Shown: positions 23,806-34,109 of the stretch, piece after piece
Layout of the letters: the number at the start of each line of letters is the position of its first letter
Position numbering within the stretch: the first letter of the stretch is position 1
Source of the DNA: an uncultured Clostridia bacterium
GTDB lineage: Bacteria; Bacillota; Clostridia; Oscillospirales; Ruminococcaceae
Direction of reading: 5' to 3'
NCBI GenBank assembly: GCA_947627875.1
Contig: CANQXS010000007.1
Span: 59,010 to 123,009 of the forward strand
Length of the DNA: 64,000 nt
The notes under the pieces: model-generated
Seen by the model: the letters and a program-made list of their open reading frames with translations, nothing else
Database searches by the model: none
What the model was told of the DNA's origin: nothing
Position numbers and translations under genes: made by a program

Positions 23806-25105
23806 CAGCGGTTCCGGCGTTGGCGGAATTTTCAAATTCCGCGGCGGCTTCCGCGATGTCCGCGCCGTCGGCTATGCTCTGGAGCATCTTCCACCAGGCG
23901 GTGCGGGTCTCGGCCCAGCCCGGGGTGACCTGATAGTAGTCTCCGAGAAATTCGCGCAAAATGAAGTATTCCGACATAAGCGCGTCGTTTTCGTAGATAT
24001 TGGGGAGGTCTCTTACCGGCCAGAACGTCGAGGAGAGGACCGTTTGTGTATAGCGGTCGGTGTCTTCGGTCAGAAAGCGGATAAAGGTCTTCGCGGCTTC
24101 GATCTTCACCTCATCCCCGTTGTTGAAAACGCCGAAGCCCCAAATCCCGCCCTGAAGGTCAAAAACTCCGTCGTCGGTCGGGAAGGTAAGCGGGAAGATG
24201 TCGAAATCCCTGTCGGGGTTGTTTATCGTCTGGGTGACCTCTGTTCCCACGTTCCAGCAGAAGCACATCGCGAGCTCGCCGTTGCAGAAGCGCTCGATAT
24301 TGTCGGTCCCTACGGTATCCTTCGAGAATTCTATACCGTCGAGGCTTCTGAGGAGCTCGAGCGCCCTTATATTTTCGGGGCTGTTGAAGGTATAGCTCGT
24401 GTGCTCGGGGTTGGTAAACGAGCCGCTGTAGAGGTTGTTGACGAGCGCACGCGTACCCTGGTCGCCGCCCTGACCTCCGCAGTATACCTCTCCTACGCGC
24501 TCAACGCCGTAGTCTCTGAGAGCCTTTACCGCCGCCACGAAGCCCTCGGTGGTCCAGGTGTGGTGCTCCTCGTCGACATACTGCCAAGCGCCAGCCACCT
24601 CCATAAGGTCGCGGTTTACCGCCATACAGTGGGTGGTCATGCAGAGGGGATAGATATATCTTGAGCCGTCCGAGCCTATGCAGGCGGAAACGACAGAGCT
24701 GTAGATTCCGTCTGCAGATTCGCTCTCCCATATATCGCCGAGGTCGACCATAAGCCCGCGGGCTCCCCAGTTGGCGGTTAAGCGCTCCGGTCCTTCAAAG
24801 ACTATGTCGGGCATATTGCCGTCGGCTATGGCTTTTTCCATAACCTCGTCGCCGTCGGAATATGAAAGAATTTTCATAGAAATGCTTATTTCGGGGTGCT
24901 CCTGATTAAATGCGGACACCAGCGACGATACCGTGCTTTCGCTCGCCCAGCCGCCCACGGGGTAGGTCCAGAATTCAAGCTCGGTCTTTTCTTTCGAGGC
25001 GGGAGCGGGGTTATCGCCGCTGTCGGTAACGTCGGCGGAGTTGGAACTTCCGCAGGCGGTAAGCAGTATCATCAGCGCCAGAATTGGCGCAAGCAGTTTT
25101 TTCAT
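23801..25105 (-). CDS. Extracellular solute-binding lipoprotein (family 1, sugar-type)
   Basis: A 434-residue lipoprotein. The signal ends in the lipobox LLTACGSS. The mature part has the family 1 binding-protein fold, with ELEFWTYPVGGW at the first strand, VSALVSAFNQEHPEI, the IVFEGPERLTANW ligand loop, and the C-terminal lobe with NIYENDALMSEYF. Such proteins carry oligosaccharides to UgpA/UgpE-type permeases. No permease gene is next to it. Instead it lies 17 bases after a hybrid kinase in one operon. This suggests that the ligand-loaded protein may signal to the kinase, or that it feeds a permease elsewhere. Both are inference. Confidence 0.88.
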   Translation of the reverse strand: MKKLLAPILALMILLTACGSSNSADVTDSGDNPAPASKEKTELEFWTYPVGGWASESTVSSLVSAFNQEHPEISISMKILSYSDGDEVMEKAIADGNMPDIVFEGPERLTANWGARGLMVDLGDIWESESADGIYSSVVSACIGSDGSRYIYPLCMTTHCMAVNRDLMEVAGAWQYVDEEHHTWTTEGFVAAVKALRDYGVERVGEVYCGGQGGDQGTRALVNNLYSGSFTNPEHTSYTFNSPENIRALELLRSLDGIEFSKDTVGTDNIERFCNGELAMCFCWNVGTEVTQTINNPDRDFDIFPLTFPTDDGVFDLQGGIWGFGVFNNGDEVKIEAAKTFIRFLTEDTDRYTQTVLSSTFWPVRDLPNIYENDALMSEYFILREFLGDYYQVTPGWAETRTAWWKMLQSIADGADIAEAAAEFENSANAGTAG

Positions 25106-25122
25106 TGTTTTGCTCCTTTTGT

Positions 25123-27690
25123 TTATGAATTATTCGCCTTTTTAGAGAAATGCTCCTTGAGCGTTGCCGAGACCTCCGCTATATCAATCGGTTTCGCGAG
25201 GTGACCGTTCATACCGCTTTCAAGGCAGCGCTGAACGTCGTCTGAGAAGGCGTCGGCGCTCATCGCTATTATCGGGATCGTCTTTGCGTCGGCGCGGTCG
25301 AGCGCGCGTATAGCTTTAGTCGCCTCGTAGCCGTTCATTATCGGCATGCGTATATCCATAAGTATTGCGTCGTAATGGTTTTCGGGACTTTCGCTGAACA
25401 TATCGAGGCAGATTTTGCCGTTGTCGGCGCGCTCAAGTTTAAGCCCGAGCCCCGAAAGAAGCTCTTCGGCTATCTCCCAGTTGAGGTCGTTGTCTTCCGC
25501 TAAAATTACTCGGTGACCCGCAAGGCTGTCGACCTCGGCACTCTCGGGGAGCTCTTCCTCGGCTTCGACGCCGCAATACTGCCTCAGGCTGTAATAGAGA
25601 GTCGAGCGGAACAGCGGCTTCGGGACCGCGCCGTTAATTCCCGCGGCTTTGGCCTGCTCCTCGACCTCGTTCCAATCGGCTGCGGTCGTAAGGAGTATTA
25701 CCGTTTCTTCGGATATGAATTCGCGCAGGCGGCGGGCGGTCTCTATTCCGTCGATGCCGGGCAGCCGCCAGTCTACGATAATTATCGCGTAGTCGGTCCC
25801 GTTCTGCTCGCGGTATTTTTTCGCCTGCTCCAAAGCTGCCTCGCCGCTTAGTACCCAGTCTACCCGACAGCCTATCGACCGAAGGGTCCCCGCGGCGCTC
25901 TCGCAGAGCATTTCGTCGTCGTCGATGAGAAGCAGGTCTATGGGCGGCAGAGTCATATCCGCCTCCTGAACGAGCGCCTTTTCAAGGTCGAGCGTAACGT
26001 GGAATTCCGTCCCCACTCCGAGCTCGCTCTCTACCTCGATGGTTCCCTTCATCGCGTCGACGATATACTTAGTTATCGCCATTCCGAGACCCGCGCCCTC
26101 CGTCTTTTGGACGCGCCCTCTGTCTTCGCGCGAGAATGACTCGAAGATGTGTTCCCTGAATTCCGGCGACATTCCTATGCCGTTATCCTTTACTCTCAGG
26201 CGGACTCTTATCTTATCCGCTCCGAGGGGCGAGGGCTCCTCATAGAGCACCGCGCTTACCGAGCCGCCGTCCGGCGTGAACTTTATGGCGTTGCCGAGAA
26301 GGTTCAGAAGTATTTGATTGAGCCTTATGCTGTCGCAGAAAACGTGCTCGGTCGGAATGTCGTAGATATACATATCGAAGCGCTGATTTTTCGCGTTGAC
26401 CTGCGGCTGAACGATATTGACTATTCCCTGCATCGTCTCCTGAAGCGACATCTGCTCCATATGGAGCGTGAGCTTGCCGCTCTCTATCTTCGACATGTCG
26501 AGGATATCGTTTATCAGCCCGAGGAGGTGGCGGCTTGAAAGCGAAATCTTTTTAAGGCAGTTCTGCACCTGCTGCACGTTGTTGATATTCGCGCTCGCTA
26601 TAGCCGTCATTCCCACTATGCCGTTCATCGGCGTGCGGATATCGTGGCTCATATTCGAGAGAAATTCGCTCTTAGCCCTGTTGGCGTGCTCTGCGGCGCG
26701 CTTGGCTTCGTCGAGCTCGCGCATCTGCCTGCGGGTGAGGATTATATACCTTATAAAAATCGTGAGAAGCCCGAGGAGTATCAGCAGGCAGCATATCACC
26801 GAAGACCAGCCCCAGTCTTCGCTCAGGTCGTTTACGAGCCTGTCGAGCTGACCGTATGGCATAAACAGCATAAGGTACCATTCCGAATAGGGGAGCTCGG
26901 TGCTGTAAAGATGCCGCCGCTCGCCCTCAAGGGTGAATTCTCCGGTGTAGTCCCTCCCCGACGACATAGCCTCTTTAAGCTCGACAAGATACTGCTCGGC
27001 GCTCATTCCGCCCACGTCGTCGTATCTGTTGAGAACGCGCTCGAAATATGAATTGTCGGTTATCTCGCTGTCGCGGACGATAAAGTTTCCGTCGCGGTCG
27101 ATGATGAAGTAATATATAAGCGCGTCGTCGGAATCGAGCGAGAGGGTGTCGCTGATATAGCTTATCGGAAGAGCGGCTACAAGGGCGACGCTTGTCCCGC
27201 CGTTTGACATAGGATATGTTGCGGGAATGCCCATAAGCAGGCTCGCCTGACCGAGTGCGTCGCTTCCGAGAGCCATTTTTTCCTCGCCGTTTTTAAGCGA
27301 GCTGAGGAACGAATCGGAATCCTCGACCTTTATCCGGCTGCCGTAGAGCATTTCAAAGCTGCCGTCGGGTCCGTAGAGAGCCAAGTGGTCGAATCCGCGG
27401 GCGCGGGCGTTATAATTGAGGGTTATCTGCATTCTCGAATAGCTTTTTACGCTCTCGGGCGGGCAGGAATCGACAAGCGCGCTTACCTGAGAAAGCCTGA
27501 GCTGAATGGCGGTCCCGAAGTGGGCGGCAGCCTGTTCGCTCATTCCCGCCATATAAACCGAGCCTATCTCGCCGATGGCGTCGGCTCCTCTGCCGTTCAT
27601 TATTATCGCAAGATATGCAAATACCGCTACGCAAAGCATTGAAATGCAGACAAGGCTGATTACAAGATTCCGTGTCGCCCTGTGTTTCAT
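25123..27690 (-). CDS. Hybrid histidine kinase with extracellular Cache-like domain and two receivers
   Basis: An 855-residue phosphorelay kinase. Order: membrane helix (~10-30), an extracellular Cache-type domain of about 260 residues, a second helix (~290-312), HisKA with [16 protein letters not shown] (His349), HATPase with [14 protein letters not shown] and [12 protein letters not shown], receiver 1 with [13 protein letters not shown], and receiver 2 with [12 protein letters not shown] (Asp779). There is no output domain. I chose the ATG at 27688-27690 with AGGGGAG eight bases upstream. It heads the operon with the sugar-type binding protein and the hydrolase, an arrangement that points to extracellular carbohydrate sensing. 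Confidence 0.9.
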   Translation of the reverse strand: MKHRATRNLVISLVCISMLCVAVFAYLAIIMNGRGADAIGEIGSVYMAGMSEQAAAHFGTAIQLRLSQVSALVDSCPPESVKSYSRMQITLNYNARARGFDHLALYGPDGSFEMLYGSRIKVEDSDSFLSSLKNGEEKMALGSDALGQASLLMGIPATYPMSNGGTSVALVAALPISYISDTLSLDSDDALIYYFIIDRDGNFIVRDSEITDNSYFERVLNRYDDVGGMSAEQYLVELKEAMSSGRDYTGEFTLEGERRHLYSTELPYSEWYLMLFMPYGQLDRLVNDLSEDWGWSSVICCLLILLGLLTIFIRYIILTRRQMRELDEAKRAAEHANRAKSEFLSNMSHDIRTPMNGIVGMTAIASANINNVQQVQNCLKKISLSSRHLLGLINDILDMSKIESGKLTLHMEQMSLQETMQGIVNIVQPQVNAKNQRFDMYIYDIPTEHVFCDSIRLNQILLNLLGNAIKFTPDGGSVSAVLYEEPSPLGADKIRVRLRVKDNGIGMSPEFREHIFESFSREDRGRVQKTEGAGLGMAITKYIVDAMKGTIEVESELGVGTEFHVTLDLEKALVQEADMTLPPIDLLLIDDDEMLCESAAGTLRSIGCRVDWVLSGEAALEQAKKYREQNGTDYAIIIVDWRLPGIDGIETARRLREFISEETVILLTTAADWNEVEEQAKAAGINGAVPKPLFRSTLYYSLRQYCGVEAEEELPESAEVDSLAGHRVILAEDNDLNWEIAEELLSGLGLKLERADNGKICLDMFSESPENHYDAILMDIRMPIMNGYEATKAIRALDRADAKTIPIIAMSADAFSDDVQRCLESGMNGHLAKPIDIAEVSATLKEHFSKKANNS

Positions 27691-27723
27691 CGGTTCCGCT
27701 CCCCTCATTTCATATATGCGACC

Positions 27724-27752
27724 ATTATATCACAGCGCAGTAAAAAAGTAAA
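27724..27752 (-). promoter_or_regulatory. Promoter of the hybrid kinase/binding protein/hydrolase operon
   Basis: TTTACT (27752-27747), 17-bp spacer and extended -10 TGaTATAAT (to 27724) on the minus strand. Confidence 0.75.
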
Positions 27753-27841
27753 TCGTTTTTTAAAAAATCGGAGGATTTTTTGAGCCGTTATGAAGCATAT
27801 CGCTTTTCGAAAAAATATCCGAAAATTTTTTCAAAACCCTA

Positions 27842-27878
27842 TTGACAACGCATTTATGCTGTGGTATAATCATTATAC
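27842..27878 (+). promoter_or_regulatory. Promoter and palindromic operator of BlaI/M56 module 2
   Basis: TTGACA (27842-27847), 17-bp spacer and extended -10 TGgTATAAT ending at 27870. A perfect 15-bp palindrome GTATAAT-C-ATTATAC (27864-27878) covers the -10 and is the probable operator of the repressor just downstream. It differs from the GTCTAT operator of module 1. Confidence 0.82.
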
Positions 27879-27901
27879 AAAAATATAAAAGGGGTGATAC
27901 A

Positions 27902-28294
27902 ATGAAAAGCGAACTCAAAAAGCTTGGCGAAGCAGAGCTCGAGATCATGCAGGCGATATGGTCCGAGGATCAGCCGCTGACGTCGGTCAGAGTGCTTGAA
28001 AAGCTCAAGGGCTTGCGCAACTGGCAGCTCTCGACTCTTATGACCTCGCTCTCGAGGCTTGAGGACAAGGGCTATGTAAAGTGCTCGCGCGACAGCGGAA
28101 TGAACCTGTATTCCGCGACCGTAGCCGAGAACGACTATAAAGCCGGCGCGAGCAGGAGCTTCCTTAAAAAGCTCTACAACAACTCCGCGCGAAGCCTTGT
28201 CGCCACTCTCTACGACAACAATATTCTCGACGGCGACGACTTAAAGGAGCTCAGGGAATACCTGGACAGACTGGAGAGTGAACGACATGACTGA
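27902..28294 (+). CDS. BlaI/MecI-family repressor (module 2)
   Basis: A 130-residue winged-helix repressor. DNA-binding segments are LGEAELEIMQAIWSEDQPLT and NWQLSTLMTSLSRLEDKGYV; the C-terminal dimer part is AGASRSFLKKLYNNSARSLV. It has the usual BlaI length and layout and differs clearly in sequence from the module 1 repressor. The start with AAGGGGTG upstream gives MKSELKKLGEAE, the family N-terminus. The M56 gene overlaps its end by 8 bases, so the pair is translationally coupled. Probably represses its own promoter at the 15-bp palindrome. Confidence 0.92.
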   Translation: MKSELKKLGEAELEIMQAIWSEDQPLTSVRVLEKLKGLRNWQLSTLMTSLSRLEDKGYVKCSRDSGMNLYSATVAENDYKAGASRSFLKKLYNNSARSLVATLYDNNILDGDDLKELREYLDRLESERHD

Positions 28295-31200
28295 GCTGTT
28301 CACGGCGGTTTTCGGCGTCTCGCTGACTACGGGTGCGGTCGCCGCGCTGCTGATGCTCGTTTCTCCGCTCACCGGCAGAAGATATGCCTCGAAGTGGCGC
28401 TATTGGATATGGGCTGTTCTGGCTTTAAGGCTTCTGATACCGATAAACCTGCTCCCCGCGGGCAAAGAAACGCCCGCGGTTTCCGAAGAGCCACAGGTTC
28501 AGGCGGCGCCGGTGCAGACCCCGCCTGTTGCGGTATATCCGAGGATAGAGCTCACTATCCCCGATAATCTCACCGAGCCGATAGAGGTCCCCGCAAGGGT
28601 CAGTAAGACCGAGGCTCCGGCGAAAAAGCTCCCCGAGATAACTCCTCTCGGGCTGATATCCGCAATTTGGGCTGTAGGCGCGGTTTTATGCCTTTCGGTT
28701 CAGTTCGCGGGGTATCTTATGCTCCGCCGAAGGGTCGAAAAATACGGCTCAGCGCCCGACGAAGCCGAATCGGAGGCTTTTGAGCGGATATGCGAAGAAA
28801 TGAAGCTCGGAAGAAAGCCGAAGCTTATGCTCTGCGAAAGGGCTCCGAGCCCGATGATAATAGGCTTTTTAAAGCCGAGGCTGATACTTACCGGCTCGGA
28901 GTATTCCGAGGAGCAGCTCAGGTTTATACTCAGGCACGAGCTTATTCACTACAGGCGCGGCGACGTTTGGTTTAAGCTTCTGTTCGCGCTCGCGGTGTCG
29001 GCGCATTGGTTCAATCCGATAGTCTGGATAATGCGCAGGCGCGCTGATGTCGATATGGAGCTCTCGGTAGACGAGGGAGTTGTCGGGCAATCGGGATATG
29101 AAGTCAGAAAGGCTTATTCCGAAGCTCTGTTTTCCACTGTGGGAGATCACAGAAAATGCCCGAGCACGCTGTCGACTAATTTTTGCGGAGGCAAAAAGGT
29201 TATGAAGAAGAGGTTTTATAATATATTAAAGGTTTTCAACAGAAAAAACGGCGCACTGCTTTTGGCGGCGGTAACGGCGTTCACCGTCCTTCTCGGAACG
29301 ATGGTGGGCTGCTCGGTCGGCGATAACGAAAAGATAGACGACCCGCTGAAAAAGGCGAACGAGATAATCGAAACGATGAAAAGCAGCGGCGACCTCGGTC
29401 TCGCGAACGGGATACTCGTGTTCGACGTAGGGAGCGAATATGCCGACGAGGTCCAGGAGCACGGGGATATTACCCTTGAAGTCACCCGGGACGGCGAGAC
29501 CTACGATTCGGTATTTATCCCGATGAAAAGCCCCTACGACACCAAGGAGAGCTGTATGGAGGCGCTCGGAAAGGTATTCACAAAGAAAGCCTGCCAAAAG
29601 CGGGAGGAATGCTTTGAAGAGGACGACAGCTGCCGCATTGTAGACGGCGTGCTCTATTACGAGATGAGCGAGCCCCCGCACTATACATATGTATTCCCGT
29701 TCAAGAGCGCGGAAAAGGTCTCCGAAAAAGAGATAGTCGCTAAGACCGACTTTGTCTGGCAAGACGATTCACTTTCCGACTGCGAGATCACCTTCAAAAA
29801 AGAGGGCGGCGTTTGGAAGATCGACAGCATAGTAGATCTCGATGCCCGGCGCGACGATAAGGAATGCTACTGTGCGTTTCCGATCACGATCGAGGTCGAG
29901 CCGGGAGAGCACGACTACACCGCCGAAGCCGAAGAACTTATGAATAAGCTCCGCGAGACGGTAGGCGAGGAGAACGTGTTCGCATTCGAGACCAACGACT
30001 TTGACGGCGACGGCAAAGCCGAGGCTTTCTGCGCGACCGGCAGCCGTTCCGACTATCAGCATCTCGAGCTTGAGGGCGGCGACAGTATGGGCGTAACGCT
30101 CTGGTTCGTGACCGAAAACGGCGCCGAGCAGATACTCAAGGACGAATATGTGGTTTATGACGGTCCGCACCTTCTTGACCTCGGAGACGTAAAATTCTAC
30201 ACGATAGAGCTCTCCTTCGGGACGGTTTCCTATTCTCACATCTACGGCGTGAAGGACGGAAAATGGTATGAGGACGAATTTTCCGGAAAGGTGTCGTCTA
30301 TAAAGCAGACCGGCGAGAATTCCTTCATAGGGATCGACGAAGGCAGCTACGACGCGTTCTATGACGAAAACGGAAACGAAGCCGGAGGTCACACCTTCAA
30401 GCCCTACTATTTCTATTACGACGGCGGCTTTAAGGAGTACGGCGGAATAGAGATAACCCGTGAGGAATTTTTGCAGCTCGACGGCGCCGACGCTATACTC
30501 TATACGTTAGAAAGCAGAGGAGCCGAGATAAAAAATATCATCTACCGCGGCGGAGCGGGAGTTATCATCATTAACACCTCGACGCCCGACCCCGAAGACG
30601 GCTGGACGGAAAACACCAATGTAACCGTTGCGATAAGCGGCAGGAGCGTGGAGCGGATCGATTCATACATAGGCGTTATCGAACCGGCGATGTACCCCGA
30701 GCTGGCGATGTTCCCGCTGAAATTTGACCCGAGTGAGCTTACCGACTCTCCCGCGCAGGTTGAGAGCGTAGGAATGGCGGCGAATTACAGCAATACCGCG
30801 TTCCTGTTCTCGGTGGATATAGCCGCAGATTACCTCGGGCTCGACAGCTGCGACGACGCGGCGACGGCGGGCAGCCGCTTCGACTACGTTGCGCCGGAGG
30901 GATATATAGTCGGCAATCTGACCCACGGCGGATATGTTTACTCGTTCCGGATAGACCCGCAGACCGCCGAGGTCGTCGATTTCGGGTATTCAGAGGACGC
31001 CGGCGCAGCTTCGCGCCACCTTCACGAACATAGCGAGGGCTCGGAGTATATAGGCAGATACAACGCCGACCTTATCGCGCTCAGAGCGGGATATTTAGAG
31101 CTCCCTGCCGACAATGCAGGCTTTAACGCAAACCCTGCAAAGTACACCGTTTTAACAACGATAGGCGACGGCGAAAGCGGAAAGGTCTACACCGTAAGCA

Positions 31201-32627
31201 CTTTGATGGTCACGGTAAAGATCGACGCGGTGACCGGCGAGATAATAAGCGGCGGGAATATCCCCTACGGCAGCGGCACTGTGGTGCCCGCGTCGTTTGA
31301 CCCCGAAGCCACGAATGAGGCGCTGTCGCTCGACCTCTGGGACAACTTCAAGGAAGCCGATCTTCTTTTGATGCTTTGCAAAACGAGCGGAGGCGAGTGG
31401 ATAATCCGCGACGGACGCGAGTTTATCCCGCTCGCCGAGGAATACGACACGATGGAGGAATGCGAAGCACTCCTCGAAAAGGTGTTCACCCGCGAATTCC
31501 GAGAGCTTATACTTCACAATCAGTTCGGAAGGCACAGGCAGTTTATCGAGGACAACGGAAAGATGTATTGCAGCGCGGCAGATTTCTCAGGTACGCTGAT
31601 ATGCGACCTCCCGATAAAGGGAGCGGTATATACCGGCGTTGACAAGATGACCGCAGTCACGACGTTCACCCAAGATCACGACGGCGACAACGTGGACGAC
31701 TACCTGTTCTACCTCGAAAAAGAGGACGGCAGCTGGAAGATAGCTTCGATTGAGAGACCGAACTACTATTCCGACGGCGGCAGCTACTTTGATTTTACCC
31801 AGAACTATTATTACACCGATTGGCAGCTCGCCGAAGAGAGCGCGAGAGCCCTCCTCGAAGACGACCCCGAAGTATCCGAGATAGTCACGGTAGAGCTCTG
31901 CAACCCCGAGCTGAGCAACCGCAAGGTTATATATCTCAACGGCTTGGCGGGAGCTTCGGGGGACTGGAGCAATGAGGACATAGCCTGCCGGATAGACGCG
32001 TTTTATGCGGAATATGTAAAGAGCGGCGAAACGGTAAAGGAATACCTCTATATGATGTATGACGAGGCCTCCGACAGCTTCAGCCTTATAGAAAGCTGCG
32101 GCGGACCGCAGGTGTTCCCTTGGCAGAATGTAGCCCCGCTGAATGAGATACCGATTTACGGATATGCCGTGGCTTCCTCGCTCGACAGCGCGAAGGTCTC
32201 GGAGTTCAAGGGGATTATGCCCGACGGCGGCAGCGGTACCTGGTATATAGTCGAGCTCGGTGGAGTCGAGTATTACTACGCTAAGGGAGCCTCGGGCGAA
32301 GCAGAGCTTTACAGCTACGCGATATTCGACAGCTCCTGCAGATTCCCGTCCTCGATAAAGGTCGGATACGAGGAGACCCTCGTAAACTCGCAGTATCCGC
32401 TCCTTGAGCCGGAATCGATCGACGGCTCAGTTATAGCCTTCAACGAAGATATTTACCCCCATTCCGACGGCGAAACGGTCTGGGAGGGCTGTAAAAAATG
32501 GAGCGACCGCTTCGACGGCGCGATGTTCGCCGAGATAGTCGGGAGCGGAGAGCCGCTCAGACTTGCGCTGATGCTCAAAGACGGCAAGGTCGCCGCGGTG
32601 ACCTATTTCCCGCCGTCAAATCAGTAA
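28287..32627 (+). CDS. M56 membrane peptidase sensor with ~1,100-residue ectodomain
   Basis: A 1446-residue protein. The M56 core (1-330) has N-terminal helices, the zinc motif HELIH at 217-221, SAHWFNPIVW after it, MELSVDE, and a final helix TAFTVLLGTMVGCS. The extracellular remainder contains several modules. At least three share the pattern of a helical start with a MEECEALLEKVFT-like segment, a turn such as NGKMYC, a charged strand pair, and a close GSWKIASIE or GVWKIDSIV. This suggests repeated IseA/NTF2-like domains (inference). Other stretches resemble the acid-rich FDGDGKAEAF calcium loop. The ATG at 28287 was preferred because GGAG lies ten bases upstream. It would cleave the BlaI-type partner on an envelope signal. 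Confidence 0.85.
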   Translation: MTELFTAVFGVSLTTGAVAALLMLVSPLTGRRYASKWRYWIWAVLALRLLIPINLLPAGKETPAVSEEPQVQAAPVQTPPVAVYPRIELTIPDNLTEPIEVPARVSKTEAPAKKLPEITPLGLISAIWAVGAVLCLSVQFAGYLMLRRRVEKYGSAPDEAESEAFERICEEMKLGRKPKLMLCERAPSPMIIGFLKPRLILTGSEYSEEQLRFILRHELIHYRRGDVWFKLLFALAVSAHWFNPIVWIMRRRADVDMELSVDEGVVGQSGYEVRKAYSEALFSTVGDHRKCPSTLSTNFCGGKKVMKKRFYNILKVFNRKNGALLLAAVTAFTVLLGTMVGCSVGDNEKIDDPLKKANEIIETMKSSGDLGLANGILVFDVGSEYADEVQEHGDITLEVTRDGETYDSVFIPMKSPYDTKESCMEALGKVFTKKACQKREECFEEDDSCRIVDGVLYYEMSEPPHYTYVFPFKSAEKVSEKEIVAKTDFVWQDDSLSDCEITFKKEGGVWKIDSIVDLDARRDDKECYCAFPITIEVEPGEHDYTAEAEELMNKLRETVGEENVFAFETNDFDGDGKAEAFCATGSRSDYQHLELEGGDSMGVTLWFVTENGAEQILKDEYVVYDGPHLLDLGDVKFYTIELSFGTVSYSHIYGVKDGKWYEDEFSGKVSSIKQTGENSFIGIDEGSYDAFYDENGNEAGGHTFKPYYFYYDGGFKEYGGIEITREEFLQLDGADAILYTLESRGAEIKNIIYRGGAGVIIINTSTPDPEDGWTENTNVTVAISGRSVERIDSYIGVIEPAMYPELAMFPLKFDPSELTDSPAQVESVGMAANYSNTAFLFSVDIAADYLGLDSCDDAATAGSRFDYVAPEGYIVGNLTHGGYVYSFRIDPQTAEVVDFGYSEDAGAASRHLHEHSEGSEYIGRYNADLIALRAGYLELPADNAGFNANPAKYTVLTTIGDGESGKVYTVSTLMVTVKIDAVTGEIISGGNIPYGSGTVVPASFDPEATNEALSLDLWDNFKEADLLLMLCKTSGGEWIIRDGREFIPLAEEYDTMEECEALLEKVFTREFRELILHNQFGRHRQFIEDNGKMYCSAADFSGTLICDLPIKGAVYTGVDKMTAVTTFTQDHDGDNVDDYLFYLEKEDGSWKIASIERPNYYSDGGSYFDFTQNYYYTDWQLAEESARALLEDDPEVSEIVTVELCNPELSNRKVIYLNGLAGASGDWSNEDIACRIDAFYAEYVKSGETVKEYLYMMYDEASDSFSLIESCGGPQVFPWQNVAPLNEIPIYGYAVASSLDSAKVSEFKGIMPDGGSGTWYIVELGGVEYYYAKGASGEAELYSYAIFDSSCRFPSSIKVGYEETLVNSQYPLLEPESIDGSVIAFNEDIYPHSDGETVWEGCKKWSDRFDGAMFAEIVGSGEPLRLALMLKDGKVAAVTYFPPSNQ

Positions 32628-32632
32628 AATTC

Positions 32633-32668
32633 AAGGACCGTGCGGAACATCCGCGCGGTTCTTTTATG
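32633..32668 (+). terminator. Terminator after M56 module 2
   Basis: GGACCGTGCGG/CCGCGCGGTTC stem with G-U pairs, a 4-5-nt loop and TTTT. Confidence 0.65.
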
Positions 32669-32701
32669 CCCGGTGCGCCGAAAAAAATTCTTCAAAACCC
32701 C

Positions 32702-32741
32702 TTGACAAATCTCTTTGGCTGTGTTACCATAGTGGTACCAC
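32702..32741 (+). promoter_or_regulatory. Promoter and nested palindromes before the SPFH gene
   Basis: TTGACA (32702-32707), 17-bp spacer and extended -10 TGtTACCAT ending at 32730. Palindrome TACCA-TAG-TGGTA (32725-32737) overlaps the -10 and runs into a second perfect palindrome GTGGTACCAC (32732-32741). This is a likely repressor site, perhaps for the ribbon-helix-helix protein of the operon. Confidence 0.7.
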
Positions 32742-32789
32742 CTTGACGGATTATCAACAAGAAATTTGACAAAAAGAGAGGTCTTATCA

Positions 32790-33824
32790 ATGGAAGAAAA
32801 AGTATTATCGGTAAAAAAGAACGGCTTTAAGGCGATGTTCCTAACTATTCTTATGCTCATCGTATTTGTGGCGCTCTTTGTCGTCGGGCTCTGCATGACC
32901 GAAGGCAGCATTCCCGCGCTCGGAGGGGTTTTAGTCGCTGTCGGCTTCATCGGAATGATCTTTGGCTGGATACCGTTTATAGGTCTCAAGGTTTTAAAGC
33001 CGCAGGAAGCGCTTGTTCTTACCCTCTTCGGCAAATACGTCGGCACTCTTAAGAACGACGGCTTCTACTGGGTCAACCCGTTCTGCACCTCCTTCAACCC
33101 CGCAGCGAAGACCAAGCTCAACCAGTCGGGCGACGTAAACGGCGGAAATAAGGCGCCTACTATCATCGCGGCAAGCGGCGAAGTTGGAGGGCAGACGGCA
33201 ACGGTTGTAAACAACAAGATCTCGCTTAAAATCATGACCCTCAACAACTCCCGCCAGAAGATAAACGACTGCCTCGGCAACCCCGTCGAGATAGGCATCG
33301 CCGTTATGTGGAGAGTCGTAGATACCGCAAAGGCTGTCTTTAATGTAGACAACTACAAGGAATACCTCTCGCTCCAGTGCGACTCGGCGCTCAGAAACAT
33401 CGTCAGGATATATCCTTACGACATCGCCGAGAACGTCGACACCACCGGCGACGGCGTAGCCGACGAGGGAAGCCTTCGCGGTTCGAGCGAGGTGGTCGCC
33501 GAGAGGATAAGGCAGGAGATCCAGCAGAAGGTCAACGAAGCGGGTCTTGAAATCATCGAGGCAAGAATAACCTACCTCGCCTATGCCCCCGAGATAGCCG
33601 CCGTAATGCTCCAGCGCCAGCAGGCAAGAGCTATAATCGACGCGAGAAAGATGATAGTCGACGGCGCCGTCGGAATGGTCGAGATGGCGCTCGACAGGCT
33701 CGAAAAGGGCGGTCTTGTAGCCCTCGACGACGAGCGCAAGGCGGCTATGGTCTCGAATCTGCTCGTTGTTCTCTGCGGCAACCACGACGCCCAGCCCGTT
33801 ATAAATTCGGGGACGCTGTATTGA
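32790..33824 (+). CDS. SPFH/Band 7 domain membrane protein
   Basis: A 344-residue protein with two N-terminal membrane helices (about 15-38 and 42-62). An SPFH domain follows, beginning [20 protein letters not shown] and including [21 protein letters not shown] helical part with [20 protein letters not shown], the usual flotillin/stomatin segment, comes before the C-terminus. SPFH proteins assemble large rings in the membrane and organise microdomains or protease complexes. The ATG at 32790 is preceded by AGAGAGG. The next gene, a ribbon-helix-helix protein, starts one base after the stop (TGA T ATG), so the two are coupled. Confidence 0.9.
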   Translation: MEEKVLSVKKNGFKAMFLTILMLIVFVALFVVGLCMTEGSIPALGGVLVAVGFIGMIFGWIPFIGLKVLKPQEALVLTLFGKYVGTLKNDGFYWVNPFCTSFNPAAKTKLNQSGDVNGGNKAPTIIAASGEVGGQTATVVNNKISLKIMTLNNSRQKINDCLGNPVEIGIAVMWRVVDTAKAVFNVDNYKEYLSLQCDSALRNIVRIYPYDIAENVDTTGDGVADEGSLRGSSEVVAERIRQEIQQKVNEAGLEIIEARITYLAYAPEIAAVMLQRQQARAIIDARKMIVDGAVGMVEMALDRLEKGGLVALDDERKAAMVSNLLVVLCGNHDAQPVINSGTLY

Positions 33825-33825
33825 T

Positions 33826-33993
33826 ATGACCAACAAACGTGATTTGAGGCTTCGGGTCAGCGAAAAGCTCTATGCCGAGCTTATGCAGTGGTCGGCAGAG
33901 GAGCTCCGCTCTATGAACGGTCTGGTGGAATACCTGCTGACGGAAGCCGTCAGAAAGCGTAAAAGGACCTCGGAGCCGGAGCATAAAGAATAA
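33826..33993 (+). CDS. Small Arc-type ribbon-helix-helix protein
   Basis: A 55-residue protein starting one base after the SPFH stop codon. The sequence [20 protein letters not shown], followed by a turn and [17 protein letters not shown], gives one beta strand and two helices of a ribbon-helix-helix DNA-binding fold. The tail is basic, then acidic. Such proteins dimerise and bind short palindromes; the overlapping palindromes at 32725-32741 are the obvious candidate. Pairing of SPFH with an Arc-like gene is seen in other Bacillota, but its role there is not known to me. Alternative: an antitoxin-like protein without a toxin. Confidence 0.82.
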   Translation: MTNKRDLRLRVSEKLYAELMQWSAEELRSMNGLVEYLLTEAVRKRKRTSEPEHKE

Positions 33994-34019
33994 AACGGCT
34001 GAATGCTCAAAGGGATATG

Positions 34020-34050
34020 AAATTCGGGAACGCGCTTCCCGAATTTTATA
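34020..34050 (+). terminator. Terminator of the SPFH operon
   Basis: AAATTCGGGA/TCCCGAATTT stem with a 6-8-nt loop and following T-rich stretch. Confidence 0.82.
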
Positions 34051-34109
34051 TTTTCCGAAGATTTTTTCTGCGTTCGCGACCCGAGCGCCGCATTTTGCAT
34101 CTTAATTTA

